The notes under the pieces were generated by a model, which did not search any database, was not told the origin of the DNA, and saw nothing but the letters and a program-made list of their open reading frames with translations. A DNA stretch of 64,000 nucleotides, taken from contig NC_060906.1 in the NCBI RefSeq assembly GCF_014805685.1, forward strand, positions 26,105,126 to 26,169,125, in the 5' to 3' direction. The DNA comes from Silurus meridionalis (taxonomy: Eukaryota > Chordata > Actinopteri > Siluriformes > Siluridae). The translations under genes and the position numbers were made by a program. Each line of letters opens with the position of its first letter. Position 1 is the stretch's first letter. Shown in pieces: positions 44,551 to 57,185 of the stretch.

Positions 44551-46362
44551 TCAACAATCAGTCATCAACCTGCATTCTTGATCCCCTGCCTACTAGTTTC
44601 TTTAAACAGATAACTCCAGAGGTAATTAAACCTGTTTTAAAATAAATTAACTCTTCCATTAGCACTGGTTATGTACCTAAATCCTTCAAACTGGCAGTTA
44701 TCCACCCCCTTTTTAAGAAACCTGACCTTGACCCATGTCAGTTGTCCAACTACAGACCGATATCAAATCTCCCCTTTATATCCAAAATTTTAGAAAAGGT
44801 TGTAGCACAGCAGTTTTGCTCACACCTACTTATGAATAACATTTTTGAAATGTATCAGTCAGGATTTCAACCTCATCATAGCACAGAGACGGCGCTAGTT
44901 AAGGTGCTAAATGACTGTTATTGGCCTCTGATCAGGGTTTTGTCTCCTTACTTGTTTTGCTCGACCTTAGTGCAGCTTTTCACACCATTGATCACACTAT
45001 ACTGCTTGCTAGACTTGAGAATGTTGTAGGAATAAAGGAACAGCTCTCTCTTGGCTCAGGTCTTATTTGACTGATCGCTATCAGTTTGTGGATGAAAATG
45101 GTGAGTTCTCCACACTCTATGAGGTTTGGTGTTCCTCAAGGATCTGTCTTAGGCCCACTGCTTTTCTCTTTATATATGCTGCCTCTTGGTGAAATCATTC
45201 ATAAACATGGGATTCGCTTCCATTGCTATGCTGATGACACACAGCTGTATATTTCAGCAAAGCCAGATGAGAGAGATCAGCTTAACAATGTTGAGAAGTG
45301 TGTAAAGGACATTAGACAGTGGATGCTTAATAACTTTCTTCTGATCAACTCAGATAAGACGGAAGTACTTTTACTAGGACCACATGCAGCTAGAAGTAAA
45401 CTTTCCGATTCCGTAGCATCTCTGGATGGTGTTTCTGTTTCAGCGTGTACGGCTGTCAAAGACCTTGGTGTGATTATTGACCCGAGTCTTTCCTTTGAGT
45501 CTCACGTGAATAATATCACCAGGATCGCCTTCTTTCACCTTAGAAATATTGCTAAAATTAGAAATATGATGTTATTACAGGATGCAGAAAAACTAGTTCA
45601 TGCTTTTGTTACTTCTAGATTAGACTACTGTAATGCTTTACTGTCTGGGTGTTGGAGTAAGTGCAGAAATAAGCTTCAGTTAGTCCAGAATGCAGCAGCA
45701 AGAGTCCTCACTAGATCTAGGAAATATGACCACATCACCCTGTTTTAATCAGTCTACACTGGCTCCCAATCAAATCTCGCATTATAAAATATTACTACTG
45801 ACGTATAAAGCACTTAACGCTCTCGCACCGCAGTATCTGAGTGAACTTCTGTACCAGTATGATCCTCCACGCCTACTTAGATCAAAAGGTGCTGGCTATC
45901 TGTTGGTTCCTCAAATAATGAAGACTACAGCAGGGGGCAGATCTTTCTCTTATAAAGCCCCACAGTTATGGAACAGCCTTCCAATCAGTGTTCGGGACTC
46001 AGACACAGTCTCAGTGTTCAAGTCGAGGTTGAAAACTTATTTATTTAGTCAAGCCTTTTATCAGTAGATTTTTCTTAGGTAAAGGCACAGATCTGGAGGG
46101 AACATGGATATAGAGTGTTTGGTGAACTGGTATATTTGTATGCTGTCGTCCCCTCACATTCACACGTTCACTCAGGTTTGTTGACGGTGGTGTGGTGGGT
46201 CGTCTCTTATCCCAGAGATCCCTCATGTCTGTGTTACCTTCTGGTTCTCCCTTTTAGTTATGCTGCCATAGCGAGTCTTGCCGGAGTCCAAACTGCACAG
46301 TGACATTAACTTTCATACACCAATAGGGACACTTAATAATCCATATCCTTCTCTTCCCGTCA

Positions 46363-46404
<42 letters not shown>

Positions 46405-46905
46405 CGAGTTAAACATGCTCCTGAGGCTCCAGTGACCACTGTTCCTGCCCCTCTCCCCTCCGTGGATCTTCACACTTCTGTGCAGCTTGGGACGGTCTCT
46501 CATCAACACCTTGGGTGGTTCCATGTAATTCCGGAGTAGAACGGGTGCTTTGAGGACGGATTGGACTGTAGTTGGTGTCGGTGGTCTGCTGCACTGACTC
46601 GGGAGTGCAGTTTGCTTCTGATCATCATCACTGTACCCCACAACTTTGTATATATGCTTCAAATGGACATTTGGTGCAACCCAGATGAGGATGGGTTCCC
46701 TCGAGTCTGGTTCCTCTCAAGGTTTCTTCCTTATGCCATCTCGGGGAGTTTTTCCTTGCCACAGTTGCTCATCAGGGACAAACTTACTTACAAAGAACAT
46801 ATTTACATTTAATCACCACATTATCTGTGTAAAGCTGCTTTGAGACAATGTTCATTGTTAAAAGCGCAAAACAAATAAAAATGAATTGAATTGAATTGAA
46901 GTGTA
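44551..46905 (+). mobile_element. L2-type LINE, 5'-truncated
   Basis: RT motifs in order: [71 protein letters not shown] (YADD intact), [29 protein letters not shown] and [20 protein letters not shown]. The C-terminus is in another frame at 45690-46067 (YDPPRLLRSKGAGYLLVP, APQLWNSLPISVRDSDTV). The 3' UTR has (CT)n at 46364-46400 and ends with ttgaattgaattgaa. Frames break near 44640 and 45030; no endonuclease. Confidence 0.85.
46364..46400. repeat. (CT)n microsatellite inside L2 3' UTR
   Basis: Same place in the element as the (GA)n at 5496-5539 in the inverse copy. Confidence 0.9.
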
Positions 46906-46919
46906 AAAAGTCTTTAGCA

Positions 46920-47275
46920 CCTGAGAGGGGAGTTTAAAGTCCCTTAATCATCTCAGATGGTACAGACGCTGCCGGGCTTCTTCAGTTGGTGTGGGTACCT
47001 GGGTACCGGAAACTGTCCACTCTCTCCACTGGGGTCTGGTTGATGTTTAGCTTCTGCCGCAGATCATCGTTTATTGTGTTGTTGGGGTTGTTTCTGGGTT
47101 CCTGCAGTGTTCGCCGGGGGGTACACAGGGACACCGTTTGCTCCGATGTCCGTATGTTGCTTAAGGCAGGCTACAAAGTAAAAGTAGCACTATTTTGGGT
47201 CCAGAGCCGCCGCTGTGAGCTACTGCTCAGCTGCTGCCATGCCACCATCTTGGATCCAAATAGCTTGTCTTATTA
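46920..47275 (-). mobile_element. LINE 5'-UTR-like piece
   Basis: The end (gccgccgctgtgagctactg, then gccaccatcttggatcc) resembles 1680-1730. No coding similarity remains. Orientation is inferred from the better copy. Confidence 0.4.
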
Positions 47276-47769
47276 CAAATACATAAACATATTTGACCCT
47301 GTGCAGTGTGCAATGAAAAAACACAATGCAGGACAGAGGACATAAATAATTTTGTGTGATAAAATCATCTTTGTCTTCGTAAAGTTGTAATATAAGGACT
47401 TGATGCTTAAATTGTCTGCCTAAAACGCTTAAAAATGTCCACCTTGAAATTTGTCTATTTTGTTTTGAGACTAAAATATTGTTTTGCTGTAATTAACAGT
47501 GATTTTACAATTTTTAGGTTATGTGAAACAACATTTCTGAAATGTAATGATCTGTTTTGTCTCTGTTCTCAGGAATTTGTTTTAAGGTAAGAAAAATTCA
47601 ACAAGCATTTGAAAGGTAACCATTAAGCATCATCCAGTCATGATAAACGTTGCACCTTGGCACCAGTGGGCAAAGAAATTGACTGGCTGAATACTGACTG
47701 GTGCAGAGCACAGGGCAGCGTTTGCTTTCCCACATTTCAGCAGTGGCAAACTGGCGATTCTTGCAAAGC
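47276..47769. other. No recognised gene or element
   Basis: AT-rich, no splice-flanked frame or known TE motif seen. Confidence 0.4.
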
Positions 47770-48160
47770 ATTGTTGGAGCTGAATTACAAATTTGTGGAA
47801 ATATTCTGTAAAATAAATGTGTATGGGCACATTGGAAAGTTGGATTAAACTGTTTTAAGCAGTGTGTGGTTTTAAACACAAGTAGCATGTATCCTGTCCC
47901 TGTTTTTACTGCGCATAAAGATGTCTAGGCAGCACATGCAGTCAGACTTACAAATGCTAAAAAGCTAGAATTCCAAATCAGTGGAAATACTGCGTAAAAT
48001 GTATGAAAAATATAAATGTTTATAGGCACATTGGTAAAATTGAACCGTTTTTGCTGTGTGTAGGTTTTAACACAAGCAGCATGTATCCTATCCCTGTTTT
48101 CATGACGCATAAACATGTCTAGGCAGCGCATGTAGTCAGACTTGCAAGCTCTGTAAAGTC
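47770..48160. repeat. Diverged two-copy tandem repeat, about 190 bp
   Basis: Copy 1 runs from aattacaaatttgtggaaat to acttacaaatgc and copy 2 from ccaaatcagtggaaatactg to acttgcaagctc. They share tgtctaggcagc, catgcagtcagac-like and gtagcatgtatcct-like words. Roughly 80-85% similar by eye. Confidence 0.8.
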
Positions 48161-48504
48161 CAGCCCCGGATGTAAAACACCATTTAGGTGTTTAAAACAG
48201 CGGTAGAGCGTGTGTTTGTTCATGTGGTTAAAATGTTTAGCTGCTAGTTCTGTGGAATATCAATGCAAACCCTTAGGGATCATGTTTTACATATTAAACT
48301 TCACCATAATGAACCACGATTCGTGTTTAAGTGCGCCGCCACAAGACGTTTACTTCATACAGGATATTTAAGGCTCACTTTCACTGTAAACATCACATAG
48401 ATTCACATGTTTCTAGTACAAATGCCTTTACGGTGTTTGTGTAATATTTCTAGGGTTAGGGTTTAAAGTTAACAGACGAGCATGTTGGTAGAATATCTGA
48501 TGTC
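48161..48504. other. No recognised gene or element
   Basis: Nothing identified. Confidence 0.4.
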
Positions 48505-48836
48505 ATAAAGTAACACTGGTTCCCTGAGGAAATGAGACGCTGTGTCAACAATGCTTTGGGAACGCTCCCACATTGTTGATGCTCTGAATCTCCTGGAGGC
48601 TAGGGCAGCCATACCCTGGCTAACGGCCATAGCAGTCTCATTTGTGGCCCTGAGAGCTAAATCCCGCATATGGCGGAGCTCCTGGATCTCCTGGCTGCTG
48701 GCGATCCCTCCACATCTAACTCTCGCAGCTGGTCAAACTGATACACCTGCAACACTGCCATGGTGTGCAGGAATGCAGCGGCTTGACACATTAACGCGTA
48801 AGCCTTATCCTCCAGAACCAACGTGTTACGCAGGGG
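48505..48836 (-). mobile_element. DIRS-like retrotransposon fragment (gag)
   Basis: Minus-strand pieces read VLEDKAYALMCQAAAFLHTM, AVLQVYQFDQLRELDVEG and DLALRATNETAMAVSQGMAA, the gag-like region of fish DIRS elements. At the left edge ggttccctgaggaaatgaga, then cgctgtgtc matches the terminal-repeat word common to these elements. The tyrosine recombinase and RT are absent. Confidence 0.6.
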
Positions 48837-49385
48837 CTTGTTGATCCAAAACGCAGCTGCACGACTTGTGTTCAATCAGCCCAAGTTCTCCCACACCACC
48901 CCACTGCTGCTCCTTCACTGGCTTCCAGTAGCTGCACGTATCAGATTCAAAACACTGATGCTTGCCTACAAGGCCAAAAATGGACCAGCACCATCTTACC
49001 TCAGTGACCTCATCACACCTCGCACTGCACCACGCTGTCTGAGATCCTCCAGCACTGCTCCACTGGTACCACCTTCTCTCAGAATGAGAGGTAAGTACAC
49101 TTCAAGGCTCTTCTATGTTCTGGCACCGAGGTGGTGGAATGAACTTCCTCTAGATGTCCGTACAGCAGAGTCCCTGATTATCTTTAAGTGACAACTGAAG
49201 ACCTTCATCTTCCTGAAATACCTAAATTAGCACTTTCCAAGTTTGTAGAATTCATGAGTTATATTTATAATAAGTGTGTGATCTGGTGTACAGTGTAGAT
49301 TTATTCATTACTACAGACTCAAAGCACTTTAGAACATCACTCTGGATAAGAGCTTCTGCTAAACGCTGTAAATGTAAATGTAATT
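48837..49385 (+). mobile_element. LINE ORF2 C-terminus (L2/CR1 type)
   Basis: Encodes IQNAAARLVFNQPKFSHTTP, LLLLHWLPVAARIRFKTLML, AYKAKNGPAPSYLSDLI, APRWWNELPLDVRTAES and stops at TTTAAGTGA. The 3' end gcttctgctaaacgctgtaa followed by atgtaaatgtaa is the tandem tail. Confidence 0.8.
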
Positions 49386-49639
49386 TACATATTTAATGTT
49401 TTTTTTACTCAGTTTAAACAGTTCTGAGCTGTAAAAAAGATGGTTATGAACTGAAATTATAACAATGTAAAACCTGTAATTTGACAGGTATTAACTGCTT
49501 TTTTTTTAACAACAAAACGTTAGACAGTTAAAAGCTGTAAAAAATATATAAAAATAAATCTGTAGAATCTGTAAAATATACAGTACAGTGGCTGCAATCA
49601 CGTACAACCAATAACATTATAATGAAATAACCCTAACCC

Positions 49640-49812
49640 TGTCTTTCTCACCTTCATCAGTACCTGACTTTACTAACACACAAGAGCTGAATGAATCTCC
49701 AGTAAATCTAGAGATCTTCCCAGAAGTGTGACGGATTTATAAGAACCAATTGGGACTAAATGTGGAATGCGATGCTAAAAAAGCACATACCATACTTATG
49801 ACCAGGTGTTCT
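49640..49812. repeat. Dispersed repeat shared with 63790-63995
   Basis: Words tgaatctcca, gatcttcccagaagtg, gactaaatgtggaatg and ccaggtgttctcc recur at 63848-63970 in the same order. The right copy ends in ggtgtccacaaaccttggtc, then catatagtgt, a terminus typical of a fish DNA transposon. Confidence 0.55.
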
Positions 49813-49885
49813 CCAGAAAGACATAATAAATCATGATGTTCTCCAGAATAACAAAAGCATCTCTTTCTGTAAGAAAGTGCATATA

Positions 49886-50160
49886 CAGTGCCCTCCACAA
49901 TTATTGGCACCCCTGTTTAAGATGTGGTCGTGGACTTCAAAAAATTCTCCTTTTTTTTTAAACAACATAGAAACCAAATGCAAAAAAAGAGAAACATCCA
50001 ACCCTTTATTTAAATACATTACTTTGGTGGTAAAGAAAATCACACATTTAGAAAAAAAAAAAAAACATATATATATATAAATAAAATAAGAATAAATTAC
50101 TAAAAACAAATAAACTGTTCTGTATTACTGCATAAAAGCAACAATGAAAACTAAAATAAA
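49886..50160 (+). mobile_element. Tc1/mariner-like left end
   Basis: TACAGTGCCCTCCACAATTA, then ttggcacccctg is a terminal inverted repeat common in fish Tc1-like elements, followed by degraded A/T-rich DNA. Confidence 0.55.
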
Positions 50161-50439
50161 ATAAATGATTTACAGGCACGAGGTCTGAAGTGAAGTCTCG
50201 CGTGGTTCATGTGCAGTAACTTCTAGAGCACACAGAGGAGCAACATCTGAAGAGCAGGACAGAAGAATCACTGAGTGCTCCAGATATCACTTCATTATTA
50301 AAGAAAGAACAAACAACAACAAAACAAAACATTGTTTTTTATTTAATTTTTTTTTAATGAGATCGTTTCAGTTGATGTTCTGAAAACATCATTGTTTATG
50401 TCAATGTTCATCATTTACACAACAATTTAAACAAAATGA

Positions 50440-50870
50440 AACATGTTTGTTAATTTTCCTACTAATCCCAAGTTTTAAGGAGCATATGGTATCCATGTGC
50501 TTGAATAGCCAGCAAACTTGCCTGAGCTGAACCCCATGGAGAATCTATGGTGTATCGTCACAGAGCGATCGTCTCCACGCCACGCCGCATTGCTGCAGTA
50601 ATTCATGCAGAGGAGCCGCGACCAAACATTGAGTTCTGTACAGTATCTTCATACTGTTCAGTAGTCCAACATTTCTGTGTTCAAAATCTTTATTTATTTA
50701 TTTATTTATTGCTCTTCAGTAATATTCTCATCCTCTGAGATACTGAATTTTGGGTTTTCATCAGCTGTGAGCCAAAATCATCAAAATTATAATAAACACT
50801 TTTAATATATCAGTGTGTTTGATAAATCTATATAATATACCACTTTCACTTTTTGTATCGAATTACTAAA
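50440..50870 (+). pseudogene. Transposase C-terminal remnant
   Basis: Frame from about 50512 reads ANLPELNPMENLWCIVTERS, then SPRHAALLQ and a stop. The NPMENLW block with the last acidic residue is typical of IS630/Tc1-type DDE transposases. The rest is lost. Confidence 0.6.
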
Positions 50871-50905
50871 ATAAATACACTTTTTAATGATATTCTAATT
50901 TATTG

Positions 50906-52492
50906 TAATGTTTATTGTAGTGTATTGTAGTTTATTGTAGTTTATTGTAGGTTAATGTAGTGTATTGTAGTTTATTGTAGTGTATTGTAATGTATTGTAG
51001 TGTATTGTAGTTTATTGTAGTGTATTGTAGTTTATTGTAATGTATTGTATTGTATTGTAGTTTATTGTAGTTTATTGTAATGTATTGTAGTTTATTGTAG
51101 TGTATTGTAGTTTATTGTAATGTATTGTAGTATATTGTAGTTTAATGTAGTGTATTGTAGTTTATTGTAGTGTATTGTAATGTATTGTAGTGTATTGTAG
51201 TTTATTGTAGTGTATTGTAGTTTATTGTAATGTATTGTATTGTATTATAGTTTATTGTAGTTTATTGTAGTATATTGTAGTTTATTGTAGTGTATTGTAG
51301 TTTATTGTAATGTATTATAGTTTATTATAATGTATTGTATTGTAGTTTATTGTATTGTAGTGTATTGTATTATTGTAGTGTATTGTAGTTTATTGTAATG
51401 TATTGTAGTGTATTATATTGTATTGTAGTGTATTATTGTAGTTTATTATAATGTATTGTAGTGTATTGTAGTGTATTATAATGTATTGTAGTTTATTGTA
51501 GTGTATTATAGTGTATTATAGTGTATTGTATTGTAGTGTATTGTATTGTAGTGTATTGTAGTTTATTGTAATGTATTGTAGTGTATTAGTTTATTGTATT
51601 GTAGTGTATTGTAGTGTATTATAATGTATTGTAGTTATTGTAGTGTATTATAATATATTATAGTTTATTATAATGTATTATAGTGTATTGTAGTGTATTG
51701 TAATGTATTGTATTATAGTTTATTGTAGTGTATTGTATTGTAGTTTATTGTAATGTATTATAGTGTATTATTGTAGTTTATTATAGTGTATTGTATTATA
51801 GTTTATTATAATATATTATAGTTTATTGTAATGTATTGTAGTGTATTGTAATTTATTGTATTATATTGTATTGTAGTGTATTGTATTATAGTTTATTATA
51901 GTGTATTGTAGTGTATTAGTTTATTGTAGTGTATTGTAGTGTATTATAATATATTATAGTTTATTATAGTGTATTATATTGTATTGTAGTGTATTATTGT
52001 AGTTTATTGTAGTGTATTGTAGTGTATTGTAGTGTATTGTAATGTATTATAGTTTATTGTAGTGTATTGTAGTTTATTGTAGTGTATTGTAGTTTATTGT
52101 AATGTATTGTAGTGTATTATAATGTATTGTAGTGTATTATAATGTATTGTAGTTTAGTGTAGTGTATTGTAGTTTATTGTAATGTATTGTAGTGTATTGT
52201 AATGTATTGTAGTGTATTGTAGTTTATTGTAGTGTATTGTAGTGTATTGTAATTTATTGTAGTTTATTGTACTGTATTGTAGTTTTTTGTAATGTACTGT
52301 AATGTATTGTAGTGTAATGTATTGTAATTTATTGTAGTTTATTGTAATTTACTGTAATTTATTGTAGTTTATTGTAGTGTATTGTAATGTATTGTAGTGT
52401 ATTGTAATGTATTGTAGTTTATTGTAGTGTATTGTAATTTAATGTAGTGTATTGTAGTTTATTGTAGTGTATTGTAGTTTATTGTAGTGTAT
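50906..52492. repeat. Pentamer-based array (TGTAG/TGTAT/TTTAT), 1.6 kb
   Basis: 5-bp periodicity with a dominant 10- and 20-bp higher-order pattern (ttgtagtgta, ttgtagttta). TGTAG is the reverse complement of CTACA, the register-shifted unit of the arrays at 7594 and 14414. It ends about 175 bp before the cgrrf1 start codon. Confidence 0.95.
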
Positions 52493-52599
52493 TTGCGGGA
52501 GCAGTACTGAAGCTGTGCAGGTCTTTACCGGGGAGATTTATTTTCTAATCGCGGTTTGATCCACCAGGACACCGTATCCGCTTGTAAACCGGATGTGTG

Positions 52600-52675
52600 T
52601 GTTCTCTGCAGCTTCCGTTGTTGTGACAGCAGCTGTGTGTGTGTGTGTGTGTGTGTGTGTTTCCGGTATGGCGGC
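52600..52675 (+). promoter_or_regulatory. cgrrf1 promoter-proximal region with YY1/ETS-like motifs
   Basis: The start codon lies in ggtATGGCGGC, matching the YY1 motif seen at many TATA-less starts. tttccgg just before it resembles an ETS half-site. A (GT)n run (52632-52660) occupies the presumed 5' UTR. No TATA box is apparent. Confidence 0.4.
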
Positions 52676-52771
52676 GGAGTTTATAGTTAAACTGTATGAA
52701 TATTCTCCTTTATTCTACATCAGTGTGGTAGCGGTGTGTTTCATCCTCACTGTAGCAGCAGTGCTGGGCTG
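52668..52771 (+). CDS. cgrrf1: cgrrf1 exon 1
   Basis: [20 protein letters not shown], then [14 protein letters not shown]; donor gtaagt followed at once by (GT)n. Start chosen because the first ATG fits the conserved N-terminus. Confidence 0.88.
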
Positions 52772-52773
52772 GT

Positions 52774-52836
<63 letters not shown>

Positions 52837-53089
52837 AACTAACATGAGCACTGGGTGTGTGATTATGACTGATGATCTTTCTACAGTCATTATGGTTATA
52901 AAACTAGGAGCTACTGAGCAACTCATAAAATATCTCAACATCTAGAAAGTAGATGTTAGTACAGATATTTGTGTAAAAATGAGGAAAGTAAAAAGTTGCT
53001 GTAAAAATAAATAGTGAAATGAAAATCTGGTACCACAAAAATCTTCTTCAGTACAATAAAGTATTTGTTCTTCATTACTTTCCTCCTCT

Positions 53090-53134
<45 letters not shown>

Positions 53135-53283
53135 TTGGTACAATAACAGAATGAGACTAAATTAATACCATAAGTGACAAATAACCAGCATGAAAAGATG
53201 TGATTTGAAAAATAATATTAATAAAAAAATAGATTCATCTCTCAATACTTCTGTATCGAGCAGTAACAGAAAACAGGAACATG

Positions 53284-53324
<41 letters not shown>

Positions 53325-53895
53325 CTGAAGTAAGATTATTAATTCATGTGCAAATCAACAGTTTTGCAGCATTGTGGTTATCACTGCCACCTACAGGTGA
53401 ATTTCTGAACAGCAGCTTATGAAATACCAAATTCAGCAGAACTATGACATCTTACTGTTTAAAATGTAATATATACCAGTGTTTTTACAGGACCGGGACA
53501 CCGCACTGCACACCGCACTGCACACCGCAAGGTCACGTGACCACACACTTCACACGTGCACTGCCTAAACTGAGACTGTCAGAGAGTTTTTCCTTCACCA
53601 CAGTCTCCACCGACTTGTTCATCAGGGACAAACTTACACTTATAAACAACATCTTCATTTTTATCTCCACATTATCTGTGTGAAGCTGCTCTTAGACCAT
53701 GTTCATTATTAAAAGTGCAACACAAATAAACATGAACTGAACTGAACTATCTGGTCTTTTTTGTTAGCGGTGTGGAAATTCAGCAGACTCTTCCCAGAAC
53801 TGCACTTCTACTTATTTATTTTATTACATCTCAACATTTTCCATCATATAATCACACAAGCTGCAATCACGACTGTGATACGAGTAATCATGCAG

Positions 53896-53964
<69 letters not shown>

Positions 53965-56900
53965 TGTGTGTGTTCAGGTTCGGCTTTGATGTACCAGTAA
54001 TTGTGAGAAGTTCAGATGAAGGTGATTATGTTCCTCCAGCTCCAGAAAAGAAGATGGTTCAGGTTCTCAATCCGTTCTGTCTGGAGATCCACAAAAACAC
54101 CTCACTAACGTCAGTGACTGGTACAAACACCCTCATCTCATCTTCACTATCACTTTTACCTCACCCTCACTTTCACTTTTACCTCACCCTCACATCATCT
54201 TCACTTTCACTTTTACCTCACCCTCACTTTCACTTTTACCTCACCCTCACCTCATCTTCACTTTCACTTTCACTTTCAGCCCTGTCTGTGTCTGTCAGTG
54301 TGTCTGTCTGTTTGTCTGTCTCTCTGTCTGTGTCTCTCAGTGTGTCTGTCTGTGTGTCTCTGTGTCTCTCTGTGTCTCTGTCAGTGTGTCTGTCTCTGTG
54401 TCTGTCTCTCTGTGTGTCTCTCTGTGTGTCTGTGTGTCTCTGCCTTTCTCACAGAGATAACTCCTATGTTCACTGTGTGTGTGTTTTCAGGTGGTGTGTG
54501 TCTGCAGCCATGTTGTTTAGAGGACTGTGTGTTGAGTTGTTATTGGGGCTGCAGTGTTCAGGTTCTCCAGTTCGCCCTGCAGGAACATCGCTACACACGA
54601 CGACTGAACTCTGCACACTTATTCCAACAGGCCTTACAGGGGCAATACCTGCACTGCCACACCTTCACGTATCCTTACAGGGGCAATACCTGCACTGCCA
54701 CACCTTCACGTATCCTTACAGGGGCAATACCTGCACTGCCACACCTTCACGTGTTCTTACAGGGCAATACCTGCACTGCCACACCTTCACGTGTTCTTAC
54801 AGGGCAATACCTGCACTGCCACACCTTCACGTATCCTTACAGGGCAATACCTGCACTGCCACACCTTCACGTGTTCTTACAGGGGCAATACCTGCACTGC
54901 CACACTTTCACGTATCCTTACAGGGCAATACCTGCACTGCCACACCTTCACGTGTTCTTACAGGGGCAATACCTGCACTGCCACACCTTCACGTGTTCTT
55001 ACAGGGGCAATACCTGCACTGCCACACCTTCACGTATCCTTACAGGGGCAATACCTGCACTGCCACACCTTCACGTGTTCTTACAGGGGCAATACCTGCA
55101 CTGCCACACCTTCACGTATCCTTACAGGGCAATACCTGCACTGCCACACCTTCACGTGTTCTTACAGGGGCAATACCTGCACTGCCACACCTTCACGTAT
55201 TTTTACAGGGGCAATACCTGCACTGCCACACCTTCACGTATCCTTACAGGGGTAATACCTGCACTGCCACACCTTCACGTATCCTTACAGGGGCAATACC
55301 TGCACTGCCACACCTTCACGTGTCCTTACAGGGGTAATACCTGCACTGCTACACCTTCACTTATCCTTACAGGGGTAATACCTGCACTGCCACACCTTCA
55401 CGTATCCTTACAGGGGTAATACCTGCACTGCCACACCTTCACGTGTTCTTACAGGGGTAATACATGCACTCCTACACCTTCACGTATCCTTACAGGGGTA
55501 ATACCTGCACTGCCACACCTTCACGTGTCCTTACAGGGGCAATACCTGCACTGCCACACCTTCACGTGTCCTTACAGGGGCAATACCTGCACTGCCACAC
55601 CTTCACGTGTTCTTACAGGGGCAATACCTGCACTGCCACACCTTCACGTGTCCTTACAGGGGCAATACCTGCACTGCCACACCTTCACGTGTTCTTACAG
55701 GGGTAATACATGCACTCCTACACCTTCACGTGTTCTTACAGGGGTAATACATGCACTCCTACACCTTCACGTATCCTTACAGGGGCAATACCTGCACTCC
55801 TACACCTTCACGTATCCTTACAGGGGCAATACCTGCACTGCCACACCTTCACGTATCCTTACAGGGGTAATACCTGCACTGCCACACCTTCACATGTTCT
55901 TACAGGGGTAATACCTGCACTGCCACACCTTCACGTATCCTTACAGGGGTAATACCTGCACTGCCACACCTTCACATGTTCTTACAGGGGCAATACCTGC
56001 ACTGCCACACCTTCACGTGTTCTTACAGGGGCAATACCTGCACTGCCACACCTTCACGCATCCTTACAGGGGCAATACCTGCACTGCCACACCTTCACGT
56101 GTTCTTACAGGGGCAATACCTGCACTGCCACACCTTCACGTGTTCTTACAGGGGCAATACCTGCACTGCTACACCTTCACGTGTCTTTACAGGGGCAATA
56201 CCTGCACTGCCACACCTTCACGTGTCCTTACAGGGGTAATACATGCACTCCTACACCTTCACGTATCCTTACAGGGGTAATACCTGCACTGCCACACCTT
56301 CACGTGTCCTTACAGGGGTAATACCTGCACTGCCACACCTTCACGTGTCCTTACAGGGGCAATACCTGCACTGCCACACCTTCACGTGTTCTTACAGGGG
56401 CAATACCTGCACTGCCACACCTTCACATGTTCTTACAGGGGCAATACCTGCACTGCCACACCTTCACGTGTCCTTACAGGGGCAATACCTGCACTGCCAC
56501 ACCTTCACGTGTCCTTACAGGGGTAATACCTGCACTGCCACACCTTCACGTATCCTTACAGGGGCAATACCTGCACTGCCACACCTTCACGTGTCCTTAC
56601 AGGGGTAATACCTGCACTGCCACACCTTCACGTGTCCTCGCTGTCATTTACAGTGTGTATATGAGTAAATCTTTGACAGTGATGTCAGTATAAGTAAAGG
56701 TCAGAGGTCAGAGTGCTTCACGCAGATGCCTCCTGATCTTGGAGTGAGAGATTTCGGGTTCCTTCCAAGAGATCGATATCCGCTAGTCGCTGTTCTCACC
56801 TTAGCTAAAGCTGAGGAGAGAGATACCTACAACATTGTGAGTGAGACACACACACACACACACACACCTTTCTGTTCATATTGCTAGTCTTGATAGTGAT

Positions 56901-57123
56901 GATAAAGAAGACCTCATCATCAGCACCACTATCTTTACTTCCACCATTATCGTGATGGTGATAGTGGTGGATGTGATGGTGGTGGTGATGATGGTGATGA
57001 ATGGTTCTTGCAGGTGGTGAGTGTTACAGTTCTTCATGTTCCTGATGAGAAGTACCGTCTCTCTGCGAGGATCCTGTTCCATGTCCTGCTCACTGCTGAT
57101 GGAAACATGTTCGACCTGAAGGT

Positions 57124-57185
<62 letters not shown>

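Noticed and set aside
53772..55337. 521-codon frame overlapping cgrrf1 exons 2-3 and the array
   Set aside because: It starts in intronic DNA and crosses introns. The exon model with matching phases and a 335-residue total explains the coding parts better.
54633..56637. CRISPR-like array
   Set aside because: Units are contiguous with no unique spacers, the DNA is eukaryotic, and unit 1 is a gene exon.
56640..56687. 34-nt micro-exon before cgrrf1 exon 4
   Set aside because: An acceptor at 56650 and donor at 56685 would also close the frame, but exon 4 starting at 56680 closes it too and aligns better with the known protein.
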